From: Pascua guehoae
Lineage: Eukaryota > Basidiomycota > Tremellomycetes > Trichosporonales > Trichosporonaceae
Assembly: GCA_001600415.1 (NCBI GenBank)
Contig: BCJX01000003.1
Coordinates: 2,542,761 to 2,606,760 of the forward strand
Direction of reading: 5' to 3'
DNA length: 64,000 nt
Shown here in pieces: positions 33,989 to 43,417 of the stretch (position 1 is its first letter; each line of letters opens with the position of its first letter). The translations under genes were made by a program, and so were the position numbers. The notes under the pieces are model-generated. The model was not told where the DNA came from. It did not search any database and saw only the letters and a list, made by a program, of their open reading frames with translations.

Positions 33989-35982
33989 CTATCTCAACTT
34001 CACCACCCTGTCCCTCACCGTCACGCCGGCCGCCATCGCCCACGCATCCACCCCGTGTTCCTCCACGTTGAGCAACCTTGCAGCCCACGCCACCCCCGCC
34101 GAAACATATGCTTTGCGGAACACGTCCCCCGCGCGCGTCCGGACGCTCGGAGTAGCCCACGCGAGGAGTGCACGCTCGAGCGAATCTGCCGGCGGGTGAG
34201 TCGATGTGTTCGCTTGCGCGCCCTCGTCCGCGTTAGCTGTATCCGTCGAACAGATTAAGCTGGCGAAGAGAAGCGGGTCAAAGGTCTCGGGCGCAAGGGC
34301 GCGGGCGGCCGAACGTGCGAACCCAAGCGAGGTTAGAGGCACGAACGGCGCGGGTGGGGGAATGTCGATGTCTGCCGGTCGAGAAGTGGGTCGACGACCA
34401 TGATCCTCGGCGTCTGTACCTTCGTCGTCTGGGTAGACACGGATCCGCAGGCGTCGGGGTTGTGGCATGGCGAGCGCCACGAGCGTAGAACAGTAGGCCG
34501 CGCGAGGCGAGTGCACGAGGTAGTAGACGAGGAGGAGGGAGGCAAAGGTTGTACGGTTATCGGTGGGGACGGAAGAACCGAGCGACATGCTGGAGACGGC
34601 GTCGGTGAGCGTGTCCACCTCGGTTGAAGGAGATAGAGAAGAGGACCCCGCTGTTCTAGCTAAAGTACTAGGCCCCTCCCCAGAATTGCGCTGCGCCTCG
34701 TCCACTGCCCGGTAGAGCCCAGGCACAAGGCCGCTGAGGGCCGAGAGGAGCTGGGGAGCGTCGTGCGCCAGAATGGCATAGCGCACGCTCGACTCGAAGA
34801 CCTCGATCGCAAACGCGTCGAGGCGGTGGGAGGCGACAATCCCCTCGCGTAGTTTGCCTGTATCGAACGGACGGGCAGGCGAGGGACGGTGGATAGCAGG
34901 TTAAGAAACCCAGCAAACGCGTATCAGGGTCATCAGGAGGAACAGCATCAGCAGAGACAGTGTGACAAATGAGGGATAGTACAGTCATCGAGGCAGTCGA
35001 GAAACAGTGTCAGCGCGTCTACAAGGCCAGATTCTATTCAAACTCACGGAACAGGAGGACAATGCTCTTTAAACTGTCCGGATCGCCATTACCTGACGCT
35101 GCGTCTGTATGATACCGATGTATCTATTGTCAGCGACAGGCCATGCGCGCTAACTGCCTGGAAACCACAAGCGTAGAGATGACAGCCAGAGGCTGCGATA
35201 GCATACAGTATGCGCGCGCCCCTTCTGCACAGTTCGTTTTCCGCCAGTCCGCAGTCCAGCACAGCTTATCCAAACGCCACCTCAACACTTCTCTCCAGTG
35301 GTATCCAGAGAAGAGCTCTCGACTGCTTTAGCCCTGCCCTCAACGATCACTAGGAGTCCTCTACGTCCACTCGAGCCTAGCAGCCACTCACCCTCTCATC
35401 AATATACGTCCTAAACCTCTCCTGCGTCCGTAGATCCTTGAGCGCGTCCCCATCATCACCCGCTCCTCCCGACCGGCTCACGCTCGCGATCAGCTCCATC
35501 TCACTCAGTGGCGTGAATGTCCGGCGTGTTGGTTGCATCCCCGTGGCACCCCCATGCACCCCTGCCGTAGTCGAGACAGGCACCGAGGGTCGAGCGGGTG
35601 CCGGGGTGGGCCGAACGTTGGCAGTGGACGAGGAGGACCCATTCGCATTGACGTTCGCCGTCGCGTTCCCTCGCCGACGCGGATCGCTCGTGGATGAGCC
35701 TGTATTGCCGGCTCCCATCCCCGCACTCCCCGGGGCATCTCGTGGGCGCGGAACGGCCCAGTTGCGGGTCGACGGCCGCATGCCCCCGCCGCCAATACCG
35801 CCAATACCAATATCGGGCCCCACGCGCGGCGACCCCCGCCCCCGCCGCGCGGGAGCCTGCGCGGGAGCCGTGTTCTCGCGCCGCGTGAGTGGTCGATCAA
35901 GGGGGAGGAGGGCCGCGTCGTCTGATGCTGCACGGGCGGGCTCTGGCCGGCGGCGGTGTGGGGGTTGGTATGCGGGTGCCAT
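33989..35982 (-). CDS. SAC3/GANP- or PSMD8-like PCI-fold protein with disordered N-terminus
   Basis: Exons 35392-35982, 35048-35123 and 33989-34857 join in phase (511 residues). A smaller exon around 34987-35018 (DALTLFLDCLDD) could replace the long 190-nt second intron. The N-terminal 200 residues are Pro/Arg/Gly-rich and disordered. The block SIVLLFRKLREGIVASHRLD then AFAIEVFESSVRYAILAHD resembles the conserved helix pair (TVEVYETHARIALEKGD) of SAC3/GANP/LENG8 proteins. The C-terminal part (LLAWATPSVRTRAGDVFRKA, DRVVKLR end) could form the winged helix of a PCI module. Ser/Ala-rich loops separate the helices. Choice among SAC3/THP3-type mRNA export factors, proteasome-lid RPN12 and related proteins is not settled by what I can see. 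Confidence 0.5.
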
Positions 35983-36388
35983 GGAAGCGGTGACAAGTGG
36001 GAGACGCGGGGTTTGGCTGCCAGGTTGGCGGCAAGGCCGGAGAACGGGAGGTGTACGGTGCGTCGATCGAGTATGCCCAGCGTTGAGGCCCGAGTATGCA
36101 CAGGTATGCACAGTGCCGAGATGGATAGAGGCGACGTCGTGAATGTCAATTGATGCCAGTACCAATGGTTGTTTATAACCCCCCACGCGAAGCTTGCAGC
36201 GCGATGAGCCAGCATGGGCTCGGCGCTCAAATTCAGGCACGGGCGGCGCACGTAATGTCGCCGATACTTGGACGACCGACACTCGCTGGCTGTTCCTGTG
36301 CGTTGTCCACCTTTGTTTCTCTTCTACACCTATTTGCTATCTTACTCTTCTTGCTTGCCGTCAACTGCCGCCAAGCGGCACCACAGCC
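35983..36388. promoter_or_regulatory. Divergent promoter region (SAC3-like / SYS1)
   Basis: About 400 bp between divergent starts. T/C-rich runs upstream of the SYS1 ATG (36300-36360) are compatible with a plus-strand core promoter. No other feature is seen. Confidence 0.45.
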
Positions 36389-37920
36389 ATGCGCGTACAG
36401 GGCTGGGACCCAGTATTGTAAGTGTCGCGCGCGCCGAGTTGTGCTGACGCCAGGATCATCTCGCAGGTGCGTTGGTGCGCAAAGTCTCCGTCGCGTCGGC
36501 CGTCATAGCCTCGGCCTCGTCGGATTGTCTCGACCTCGTCGGTTCTTTGGATGCTCCTCGACTGTGTGCCCCTCTCCCACCGCTGTCGATCTACCACATG
36601 CTTCATTCCCACCTCCGATCTCGCTTTGGCCCATCCTGCCCACTTGCCGCCCGTCCACATCCAGCCCCAGACCTCCCACCGCTGCTCTCCCGACCACTAA
36701 CCCCCAGATCCTCTGCCTCCAAGCCTTCCACTACCTAACAATGACCCTCATTGTCCCTCCCCTCCTCTCCCTCACCAACCCCTCCCTGCTCGAATACTCT
36801 GGCGGCGCGCGCACAGTCGCGCACATTCTCGACTGGCGCGAAATGGCCGCACGCCCCGCCGTCCCCCGCGAGGGCGCTTGGAGCCGAATCCGCGGCGCGT
36901 GGGCTGGCGGTAAGAAGGTCGGCCACAGCGACGACAAGGACGGACCCCACGGCCACGAGACAGGAGGCGAGGACCCACATGCTCACGAGTACCCGCACGC
37001 GACGGTCGTGGGGCTGGAAGACGACGAAGCGTGGGATTATGGCGTAGACGATTCGCGCGGGTGGCTCATTGGTGGCGCGTGGATTGCGGCCGCGGCGGCA
37101 GAGTGAGTACGGTGTATAGGGTGGCGAGGGGAGCGGAGGGCCGAGTGGAGTTAGGATAACGTGGTGCTATTGTGTCGTCGTAATGCGGCGCTGCGATAGC
37201 AGTGTGCTGCCGCGTGAGACAGTGACATGGCCAACGTGGTGGCTGTTGCTGGTAGTGTTGCCGCCTGTGGCATGTGCTGGCTGCCAAATGACGCTCCACC
37301 GACCTGGAGATGGCGAAGTTCCCCCTAGCCAGACATGATGATTACATGTTTCCAGGGCACACGATTCGGCTCCATGGGCGGGTCAAGTCGTCGCCCGAGT
37401 CCACCACCATACTCAGCTAACAGCCCAGTGTCATCCCGCTCTACTACCTCATCCGCCGCCCGACCTACATCCTCGACTTTAGCCTCACACTCAACCTCAA
37501 CCACCTCATCCTCACGACCTACTACGCCCAGTCGTTCCCGACATCTTTCTTCTTTTGGGTCGTGCAGGCGCTCGGGGCGATATTGATGATTGTCGTTGGG
37601 GAGCAGGTGAGTTGGCCAGTATTTGTGAGGTGGAGAGCGAAAGAAGGGGACAAAAGGAAAGAGAGGCAGGACGACTCAAAAGAGAGCCGGAGGGGGGAGG
37701 GTATGGCATGGTCGGCTGCGGAGGCGGGTCAAAGGACCGGAGACATTTCAATCTGCTCCTCTTGGAATACCGAAGTCCTTGGCATCATGTCTTTGCGACA
37801 GCCCCCTCAGCCTTGGCGCACATCACTAACACGCAGCTCTGTGTCAAACGAGAGATGAGCTCCGAGCTCGACGTGTGGAACGCAAATGACGAAGAAGTAA
37901 TAGAACTCAACGATAGATAG
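36389..37920 (+). CDS. SYS1: Golgi integral membrane protein SYS1
   Basis: It recruits the Arl3/Arl1 GTPase pathway to the trans-Golgi. Five exons in phase (36389-36417, 36454-36466, 36708-37102, 37429-37606, 37837-37920) give 232 residues. The first two exons are 29 and 13 nt. The spliced start MRVQGWDPVLIISQILCLQ matches the conserved WDP..IISQI..LQ opening of SYS1. Then come YLTMTLIVPPLL (helix 1), ILDWRE, GWLIGGAWIAAAAA, YYLIRRPTYILDFSLTLNL, FPTSFFFWVVQALGAILM and a GEQLCVKREM end. The loop between helix 1 and helix 2 is extended by a His/Asp/Gly-rich stretch (GHSDDKDGPHGHETGGEDPH) absent from short SYS1 proteins. Three of its introns are 230 to 330 nt, unusually long for this window. Confidence 0.88.
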
Positions 37921-38097
37921 TGCGCATGTGGTTGCATAACGTGTCTGCTGGTTGTGGTGCATGCTCTGATGGGTCAAGATCAAGAGCAGAAGTAGCTGTG
38001 GAGGCCGCGCGAAACCCAACGTGGAGGCAGCAACATTGCCACCGTGCGGCATTGTTGGGGGTCATCTTGCATTTGACCATTCATCCAAGACTCACCC

Positions 38098-39168
38098 ATG
38101 TGTCCCCACTCAGCAACACCAACTCCTTGGTCTATAGACCACAGGGGCTACCCCCACATTATCGACGCCATCGTCGCCGCTGCACCGTACGCGTCCCTTG
38201 TGGCTCTCCGGGCGGCTTCGCATTCCTTCCGCGACCGCGTCGACCGACTTTTCGTTGACAAGATCTACATTACGCCCGACACGGTCACTACGGGCGACGG
38301 CAAGCATATTCCCCGGGCCAAGTGGTGGGACGAGCCAGACCTCGTCGCCTGCGTGCGGATTGTTACAGTCGAGACTCGGGGCCGTAAATGGGTTACAAAG
38401 AACCGTGACATTCCATCGGGTACGGGCGACAGTGGGGACGGCGGCGCGGCGAGCGGGGCTGGCGACGCAAGCAGCTCGACGCACCAAGCGAGCCCGATCC
38501 CACACATGAGTCCGTCATGGCCATGCCTGCGTGCCGTTTGCCACCCATGGGCCAACGCAAGCTCGTTGGTGCGCTCGAAAGACATGGTGGCGGTGCGCAT
38601 GATCCGCCATACCGGCTCGAGGGGCGATATGAGCGGGTCAGAGACGCGAACGGTTGCTCTCTCCCTCCGGGGGAATCTGAGGAACTCGAAGCGCAGCCCA
38701 CCCAAGCTCTACGGGATCACCAAGCTGGTCATCAACGCCGTGCTCGAGGAGTCGCCCGACACGCGCCTCGACTTGAACCGCATCCATGCGGGCGGTGCGA
38801 CCGCAATTGTCGTCCACTTTACCGGTCCACGCGAGGTAAACGAGGCCAGCCAAGCGATGGACGTCCGGAGGTCCCTGCGTCTTGGGCTCGACGCTATCCG
38901 CACGTGGGCCCGCTGCGATGCCTCGGAAAACCCCAGCCTCACAATCGTCGGCGCCGACGCGGCCCTGGCGCACATCCTCCCCCGCCAGGACGCGCAGGTA
39001 TACTGGCGCTCCATGCTCTATTATGCCAGACTCAAGCTCCAGGACAAAGAGCAGGTAGCCAGGTTTGAAGCGTCGTCCCGGAATATCTCAGAGGACGAGT
39101 ATCGCGACCTCGTCGGCGACGACGTGTTCAGGCTCGAGACTGAGGTATCGGGGCCGAGGTCCGAGTGA
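38098..39168 (+). CDS. F-box-like family protein A (uncharacterised, paralogous to the gene at 61722-63394)
   Basis: A single-exon 356-residue frame from MCPHSATPTPWS. Near the N-terminus, IDHRGYPHIIDAIVAAAPYA followed by SLVALRAASHSFRDRVDR has the helical pattern of an F-box. It matches IDHKFFPHIMDMIIELAPRK in the gene at 61.7-63.4 kb. The remainder is a mixed alpha/beta sequence with a disordered Gly/Ser insert (about residues 105-135). A C-terminal helix contains ISEDEYRDLV, again echoed in the paralogue (LSEDDFRRYV). No leucine-rich repeat is visible. Role as an SCF adaptor is inference. An upstream spliced start cannot be excluded. Confidence 0.7.
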   Translation: MCPHSATPTPWSIDHRGYPHIIDAIVAAAPYASLVALRAASHSFRDRVDRLFVDKIYITPDTVTTGDGKHIPRAKWWDEPDLVACVRIVTVETRGRKWVTKNRDIPSGTGDSGDGGAASGAGDASSSTHQASPIPHMSPSWPCLRAVCHPWANASSLVRSKDMVAVRMIRHTGSRGDMSGSETRTVALSLRGNLRNSKRSPPKLYGITKLVINAVLEESPDTRLDLNRIHAGGATAIVVHFTGPREVNEASQAMDVRRSLRLGLDAIRTWARCDASENPSLTIVGADAALAHILPRQDAQVYWRSMLYYARLKLQDKEQVARFEASSRNISEDEYRDLVGDDVFRLETEVSGPRSE

Positions 39169-39341
39169 CCCGTGTTGGAATGGTGACTGCCTTTGGCAGC
39201 GTCACGCGCGCGTGGCGCGCTCTCAAGCGCGTCAAGCGTACAAACTCGGTATCTCGGTTCTTCATACTCCATTCTCTAGTTTGATGAGCAAGGCGGTCAT
39301 GCTGATCGCCTCCAAGTCCTGGAAAACATGCAGCATTTCCG

Positions 39342-39391
<50 letters not shown>

Positions 39392-40123
39392 ATCACGACG
39401 CGAGACACGAGAATGCCGAAACGTGCTTCAGACTGACTCTGCTCTGACCCCGTATCGACTTACCTGTCAACCCTCCTTTTCATCGCCAGACGCCGCATCA
39501 TTCACGCGCGTGATGCTGATTTGAACCCCTTGAAAAGCACCGTCCAGGCCTTGCCCGTGGATCAGCTGGTGAATAAGTTGGAGGCCGGTGCGCCAGTCGT
39601 CTCATCCTAGCACCCGGACCGCGTACTGTGAGACTGTGAGGCGTATTCGACCTCGAAGTGGGGCATGGCTAGAGTGTTAAACTGCAATCGTGTGATGGAT
39701 ATCGGACTCGGGTGATCATTTGGTCGCGACGAGTACAGACCCAGAAGAATTCAATGGAATCGCAGAGCTGACATGGCCTATTTCCTGCCCGACTGAAGAT
39801 TGTTCGTCTGCAGTCTCTGTGCAGTTCCTGTCGACGGATCACCGTCTGTACCATCTACCCCGAGGGTGTAGATTATTTTAAAGGAGGAAATGGTACCTTG
39901 CGTCGTGTTTTAGTGGCGACCAGCCTTGCGTAAATCTGTCGCGTATCTCCAAACTCATGACAATTGACAAGTGGGAAATGTTCTGACAGCGTGACTCTAC
40001 ACCCCTCGACTCTCCACCCCTCGACCTGGTTGCGATTTCACGCTCGAGAGATATGTTGACTGCAACGGATAGAGCTGATTTGAGAATCAGCGCGGAGGCA
40101 GACAGACTCGCACATTTTTCGTA
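39169..40123. other. Intergenic region with poly-A run
   Basis: About 950 bp between protein A and the tRNA gene, with the 47-base A run near its start. A phrase ACTCTACACCCCTCGACTCTCCACCCCTCGACC near 39993-40026 repeats itself imperfectly. No gene is supported. Confidence 0.5.
39341..39387. repeat. A47 homopolymer
   Basis: Forty-seven consecutive A residues about 170 bp after the stop of protein A. This could be a retroposition scar, the 3' end of a reverse-transcribed element, or a slippage tract. Length in the assembly is likely inexact. Confidence 0.9.
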
Positions 40124-40228
40124 GGCGATTTAGCTCAGTTGGTTAGAGCGCACGCTTCACATCTCACCCCAAGAATATTGGGACTTTGTAAACGCGTGAG
40201 GTCGACAGTTCGACCCTGTCAATGGTCA
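40124..40228 (+). tRNA. tRNA-Val(CAC) with a 31-nt intron
   Basis: The acceptor 5' strand GGCGATT is followed by the D-arm GCTC/GAGC and anticodon stem CACGC/GCGTG (40151-40155, 40194-40198). The loop TTCACA continues to base 38 (C40193) after an intron at 40162-40192. The anticodon is CAC (valine). The T-arm is GACAG-TTCGACC-CTGTC, and the acceptor 3' strand is AATGGTC with discriminator A. Boxes A and B are both recognisable. The acceptor stem has one G-G mismatch (position 4) and one G-T pair, unusual for a functional gene. Confidence 0.85.
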
Positions 40229-40233
40229 TATCC

Positions 40234-40240
40234 TTTTTTT
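40234..40240 (+). terminator. RNA polymerase III terminator
   Basis: A run of seven T six bases after the tRNA discriminator base, as expected for Pol III termination. Confidence 0.85.
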
Positions 40241-41352
40241 GGGCTTGTGCGACTGGTTGCGGGTTTAACAAGGTGGCCATCGAAAATAGGTCGGCACTGT
40301 CAAACGTCAAGCAATAGCTTTTGCGCGTATGCATTGCAGAGGTGGTTGGAACAAGGTGGTCGTGGTGTGCAAGTGGTGGTGGACGGAGGTTTGTGGTATC
40401 TGGCGGTTGAGAGCGGCAGTGCTGGCAAGTGGCCAGTGGCGCGTCTTCTGGAGCAATGTTTAGCCTCGTCCAATGCTCGAGTGGCAGCCAGCAGCCAGCA
40501 GCCAGCGAATGACCTGCGTACCTGCGTACCAGCGAATCCACTGTGCTTGCCAAGCATGTTTTTGCTTCTGTGTAGGACATGCCGGACGCGCGCGCAACGA
40601 TGTGGAACATGCGAACGGTTTGCCCAGCCCACTCATGTCGCCAAGCCCATAGAAGCTTTGACGACCTCGTCTGAAACGCTGGTTCGGTCCAGATCTAGCT
40701 CACGGGTCCCCTCCGGGTGGGGCTCAGCACTCGCGCATGGGTTGGCAGATGGATGTTGCTGCTATCGGCATAGTCGAGGTCTGTGCATTGCCTCATTTCG
40801 TGTGGCCAAGAACATTCGGTAAAACAACCCCGGCAATCTCTGAGTGCATTCTTTCGTGTCGTGTGCACAGACCGTGTCCCTTCGTCACACGTCACATTCC
40901 CGACTTGTGCACAGGACGAGCCGTATTGGCCGCACCGCATGCATCGCATGCATCGCACTGACAAGCGAGCACGAACGAGCTTGCATGCATGATATCGAGT
41001 GCGCCGTGAAAGTTGCCTCAGGGAGGGGAACGCCCCGACTGCCCGACTACTGAACGAACCGTCACAACATGGTGGGGTGAGTGCACATCCCAGCACAGCC
41101 GTGCTTTGACCCACTGCGCCTCCCAGATCCCAACGGTGCTCGGGCCATGTCTCCACCTCGTCTCGGTGATTTCTTTGGGCCATGGCATGGTCACGTCGGC
41201 CTTTGTCTCCACGGTGCTCCAGGTGCTTCTTTTCCTTCGCCTTGCACCTTGGGCCAGCTCAAGCGTCGTCCCGTCCACTATAACGGTTGCATAACTCATT
41301 GATCCCTCACAACCAACTCACTCGTCCCATCACACTCGTTAATCGACCCACG
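40241..41352. other. Intergenic region upstream of the small secreted protein
   Basis: About 1.1 kb. Short direct repeats (CAGCCAGCAGCCAGCAGCCAGC near 40490, GCATGCATCGCATGCATCG near 40938) and no gene-like frame. It ends in the C/A-rich leader of the secreted protein gene. Confidence 0.45.
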
Positions 41353-41706
41353 ATGAAGCTCCTGCCCATCCTCGCCCTCGTCTCCCTCGCCGCCGCGCAC
41401 CCCCTCGCCGCCGCCGAGGAGCGCGCCCTCGCGCCCATCGAGCGCAACACCGACGACCTGGCCACCCGCGCCGACGTCCACAACGTCGAGTCCCGCGCCG
41501 TGGTGGCCGGGGACATTGCCCAGCTCGAGGCAAAGTGCAACTACTACCGGCAAAAGTACATCCGCCTCCTCCAAGCCGGCGACCCGGCCAATGCAAAGGT
41601 CGTCCTGGAAAAGCTGTACTACTACGAGGCCAAGCTCGGGCGCTTCCAGCAGCGGTTCCAGGAGGAGCAGGACAAGGCTGCGGCTGTGTGGGGGACTATC
41701 GGTTAG
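41353..41706 (+). CDS. Small secreted helical protein (117 residues)
   Basis: A single exon. The signal peptide MKLLPILALVSLAAA ends in AAA-HP. An acidic spacer (AEERALAPIERNTDDLATRA) carries possible dibasic-like or single-Arg processing points. The rest is strongly helical and charged with paired tyrosines (LEAKCNYYRQKYIRLLQAGD, LEKLYYYEAKLGRFQQRF) and one cysteine at residue 62. Codon use is strongly biased to C-ending codons, suggesting high expression. I do not recognise the family. It may be a cell-wall or secreted effector-like protein; function unknown. Confidence 0.65.
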   Translation: MKLLPILALVSLAAAHPLAAAEERALAPIERNTDDLATRADVHNVESRAVVAGDIAQLEAKCNYYRQKYIRLLQAGDPANAKVVLEKLYYYEAKLGRFQQRFQEEQDKAAAVWGTIG

Positions 41707-43417
41707 GGTGACGGGCAGCGTCCGTCGCCAAGGACCCCGCAACACGTGTGTGGTGGTACCACTTGCGTTTGACGATTCTGTATTGTACGTATTCTCTCGT
41801 GTCGAGTCGCGCTGACGCTCAAGACTTGCTCGGCCCGGCCGACGCCATGCACACCGCACCTACATTCTCACCCTCCGTTTCGCGTCGACCCTCCGTTGTA
41901 GGCGTCCGTATCCTTTATGCAACCCCAGTGACCTTACCATCATCGGACGTTTGCACCTTAAGGCCTAAGCGTGTTGGGCAACGCGTCTTCTGCCGCACTC
42001 TCATCGGACGTTTGCCGCTCAAGGCCAAGCGTGTTGGGCCACGCGTCTTCCGCCGTGTCCTTTGGTGTCCCTTTGCGCCGCTGCCAAGTCTTTTGGGCGC
42101 CGCTTCGTTGTGCCATGCCCAGCCGGCCATGCCCACCCTGCCCGTTCTTGCGCCATGATGTCGACTGCCCGGCACCGTGAGACCCAGCAGGTAGCTGACC
42201 CGAAATAGCCTGATCAACAGCGCGAGTTAGGCATCCAACTATGGGCGCGGGACTCGGTCGCGCTCGCCCACGGCCCCAAGCCACTGCCGCCCTCACCACG
42301 ACCAGACAGTCTACACCACGTGTCTCGTGCGGCCACGCTGCCAACGGCACGCGCTATGAGCTGTATGTGGGGTTGGGGCACGCTTCGGGGGCAGAGTTAG
42401 CGAGCACTTGCTGACCCTCGCTATGGCAAGGGCACGGCAGGACTGGTTTGAGCTGAGCACGGGTTGTCTTGTCGCTGGCGGCATGGTGGACGGCCCAGAG
42501 CACCCGGCCATGGTTCAAGGCTCAATGCTCGAGTTGGGGCTATCCCACCCTACTTCTGCTGTGCTCTCCTAACACTCGGTCAAAGACAAGTGGCGATGGG
42601 CGGATGCCTGGTCGACGAGCCAGCCCCAGCCAGCACCCAGTCAGTCCCAGGACGTGCACCCGTCCACCCGGCTGTATGATGTGCATGCAGGCGGGCGGTT
42701 TGTGGTTGCAGGGGCTCGAGTCCAGCCTGGGTACGGTGGGCGCAGGGACAGCCGATGGTTGGACATGGGAAAGCGCAAGAATATATAGTACTCTCCAACA
42801 CATTGTAGTCGATGAAATACGCATGCTCGGCCAGCGGTCAAGAGTGAAACTTGCGCATGCTTACCGTGGCAGCGTGGCCAAAGGACATGGCTTGGTACAT
42901 GACTCTGTGGACTCATCCGCTCCATCCTCATCACAACAGGTGCCAAGATCCCGCATGGTCCCGCCCTGGCAGCTGTTCCAGTCCTTCCAGATGCAAGCCA
43001 CCAGTAGAGGGCCTTCTAGATGTTCTAGATGCAAGCGACCACGACTCTCCACTCTTCGTGTCAACACTAGTACACTCGGCCTACCACGCGGCCTGGATCG
43101 CCCGAAATTCTCGAACATGAGGCCGGATAATGCATGCCAAGCAGAGATATATGTAGTGTAGACTGTAGAAGAGTGCGCTGGTGTGCCACGCGGTGGCATT
43201 AAACTGTCGCAAATGTTGCAACAAGTGTCTCTGGTACTGGTTTCTGTAGTCTGTATGGAATGCGTGGTGCTTGTGGATGCTGAACAAAGGAAAAAAATGC
43301 GCTGTAAAGCTGCGGGCGTACTTGTCATACGACATGGCAGGCGGCCACGAGGTGATTGTGTGCGTCGTGCTCCCGCATTCTACGTGCACGCCGGGTTTTT
43401 GGCGAGGATAATAATGT
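41707..43417. other. Convergent intergenic region with local repeats
   Basis: About 1.7 kb between the secreted protein and LCB2 3' ends. It has a 60-bp tandem duplication (41941-42061) and a TATA-like AATATATAGTACTC near 42780. A plus-strand 230-codon frame at 42469-43161 shows no coding character. No gene called. Confidence 0.45.
41941..42061. repeat. Diverged tandem duplication of about 60 bp
   Basis: The unit CATCGGACGTTTGC...AAGCGTGTTGGGC-ACGCGTCTTC occurs at 41941-42001 and 42002-42061 with a few substitutions. This indicates an older duplication than the perfect one at 13111. Confidence 0.85.
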
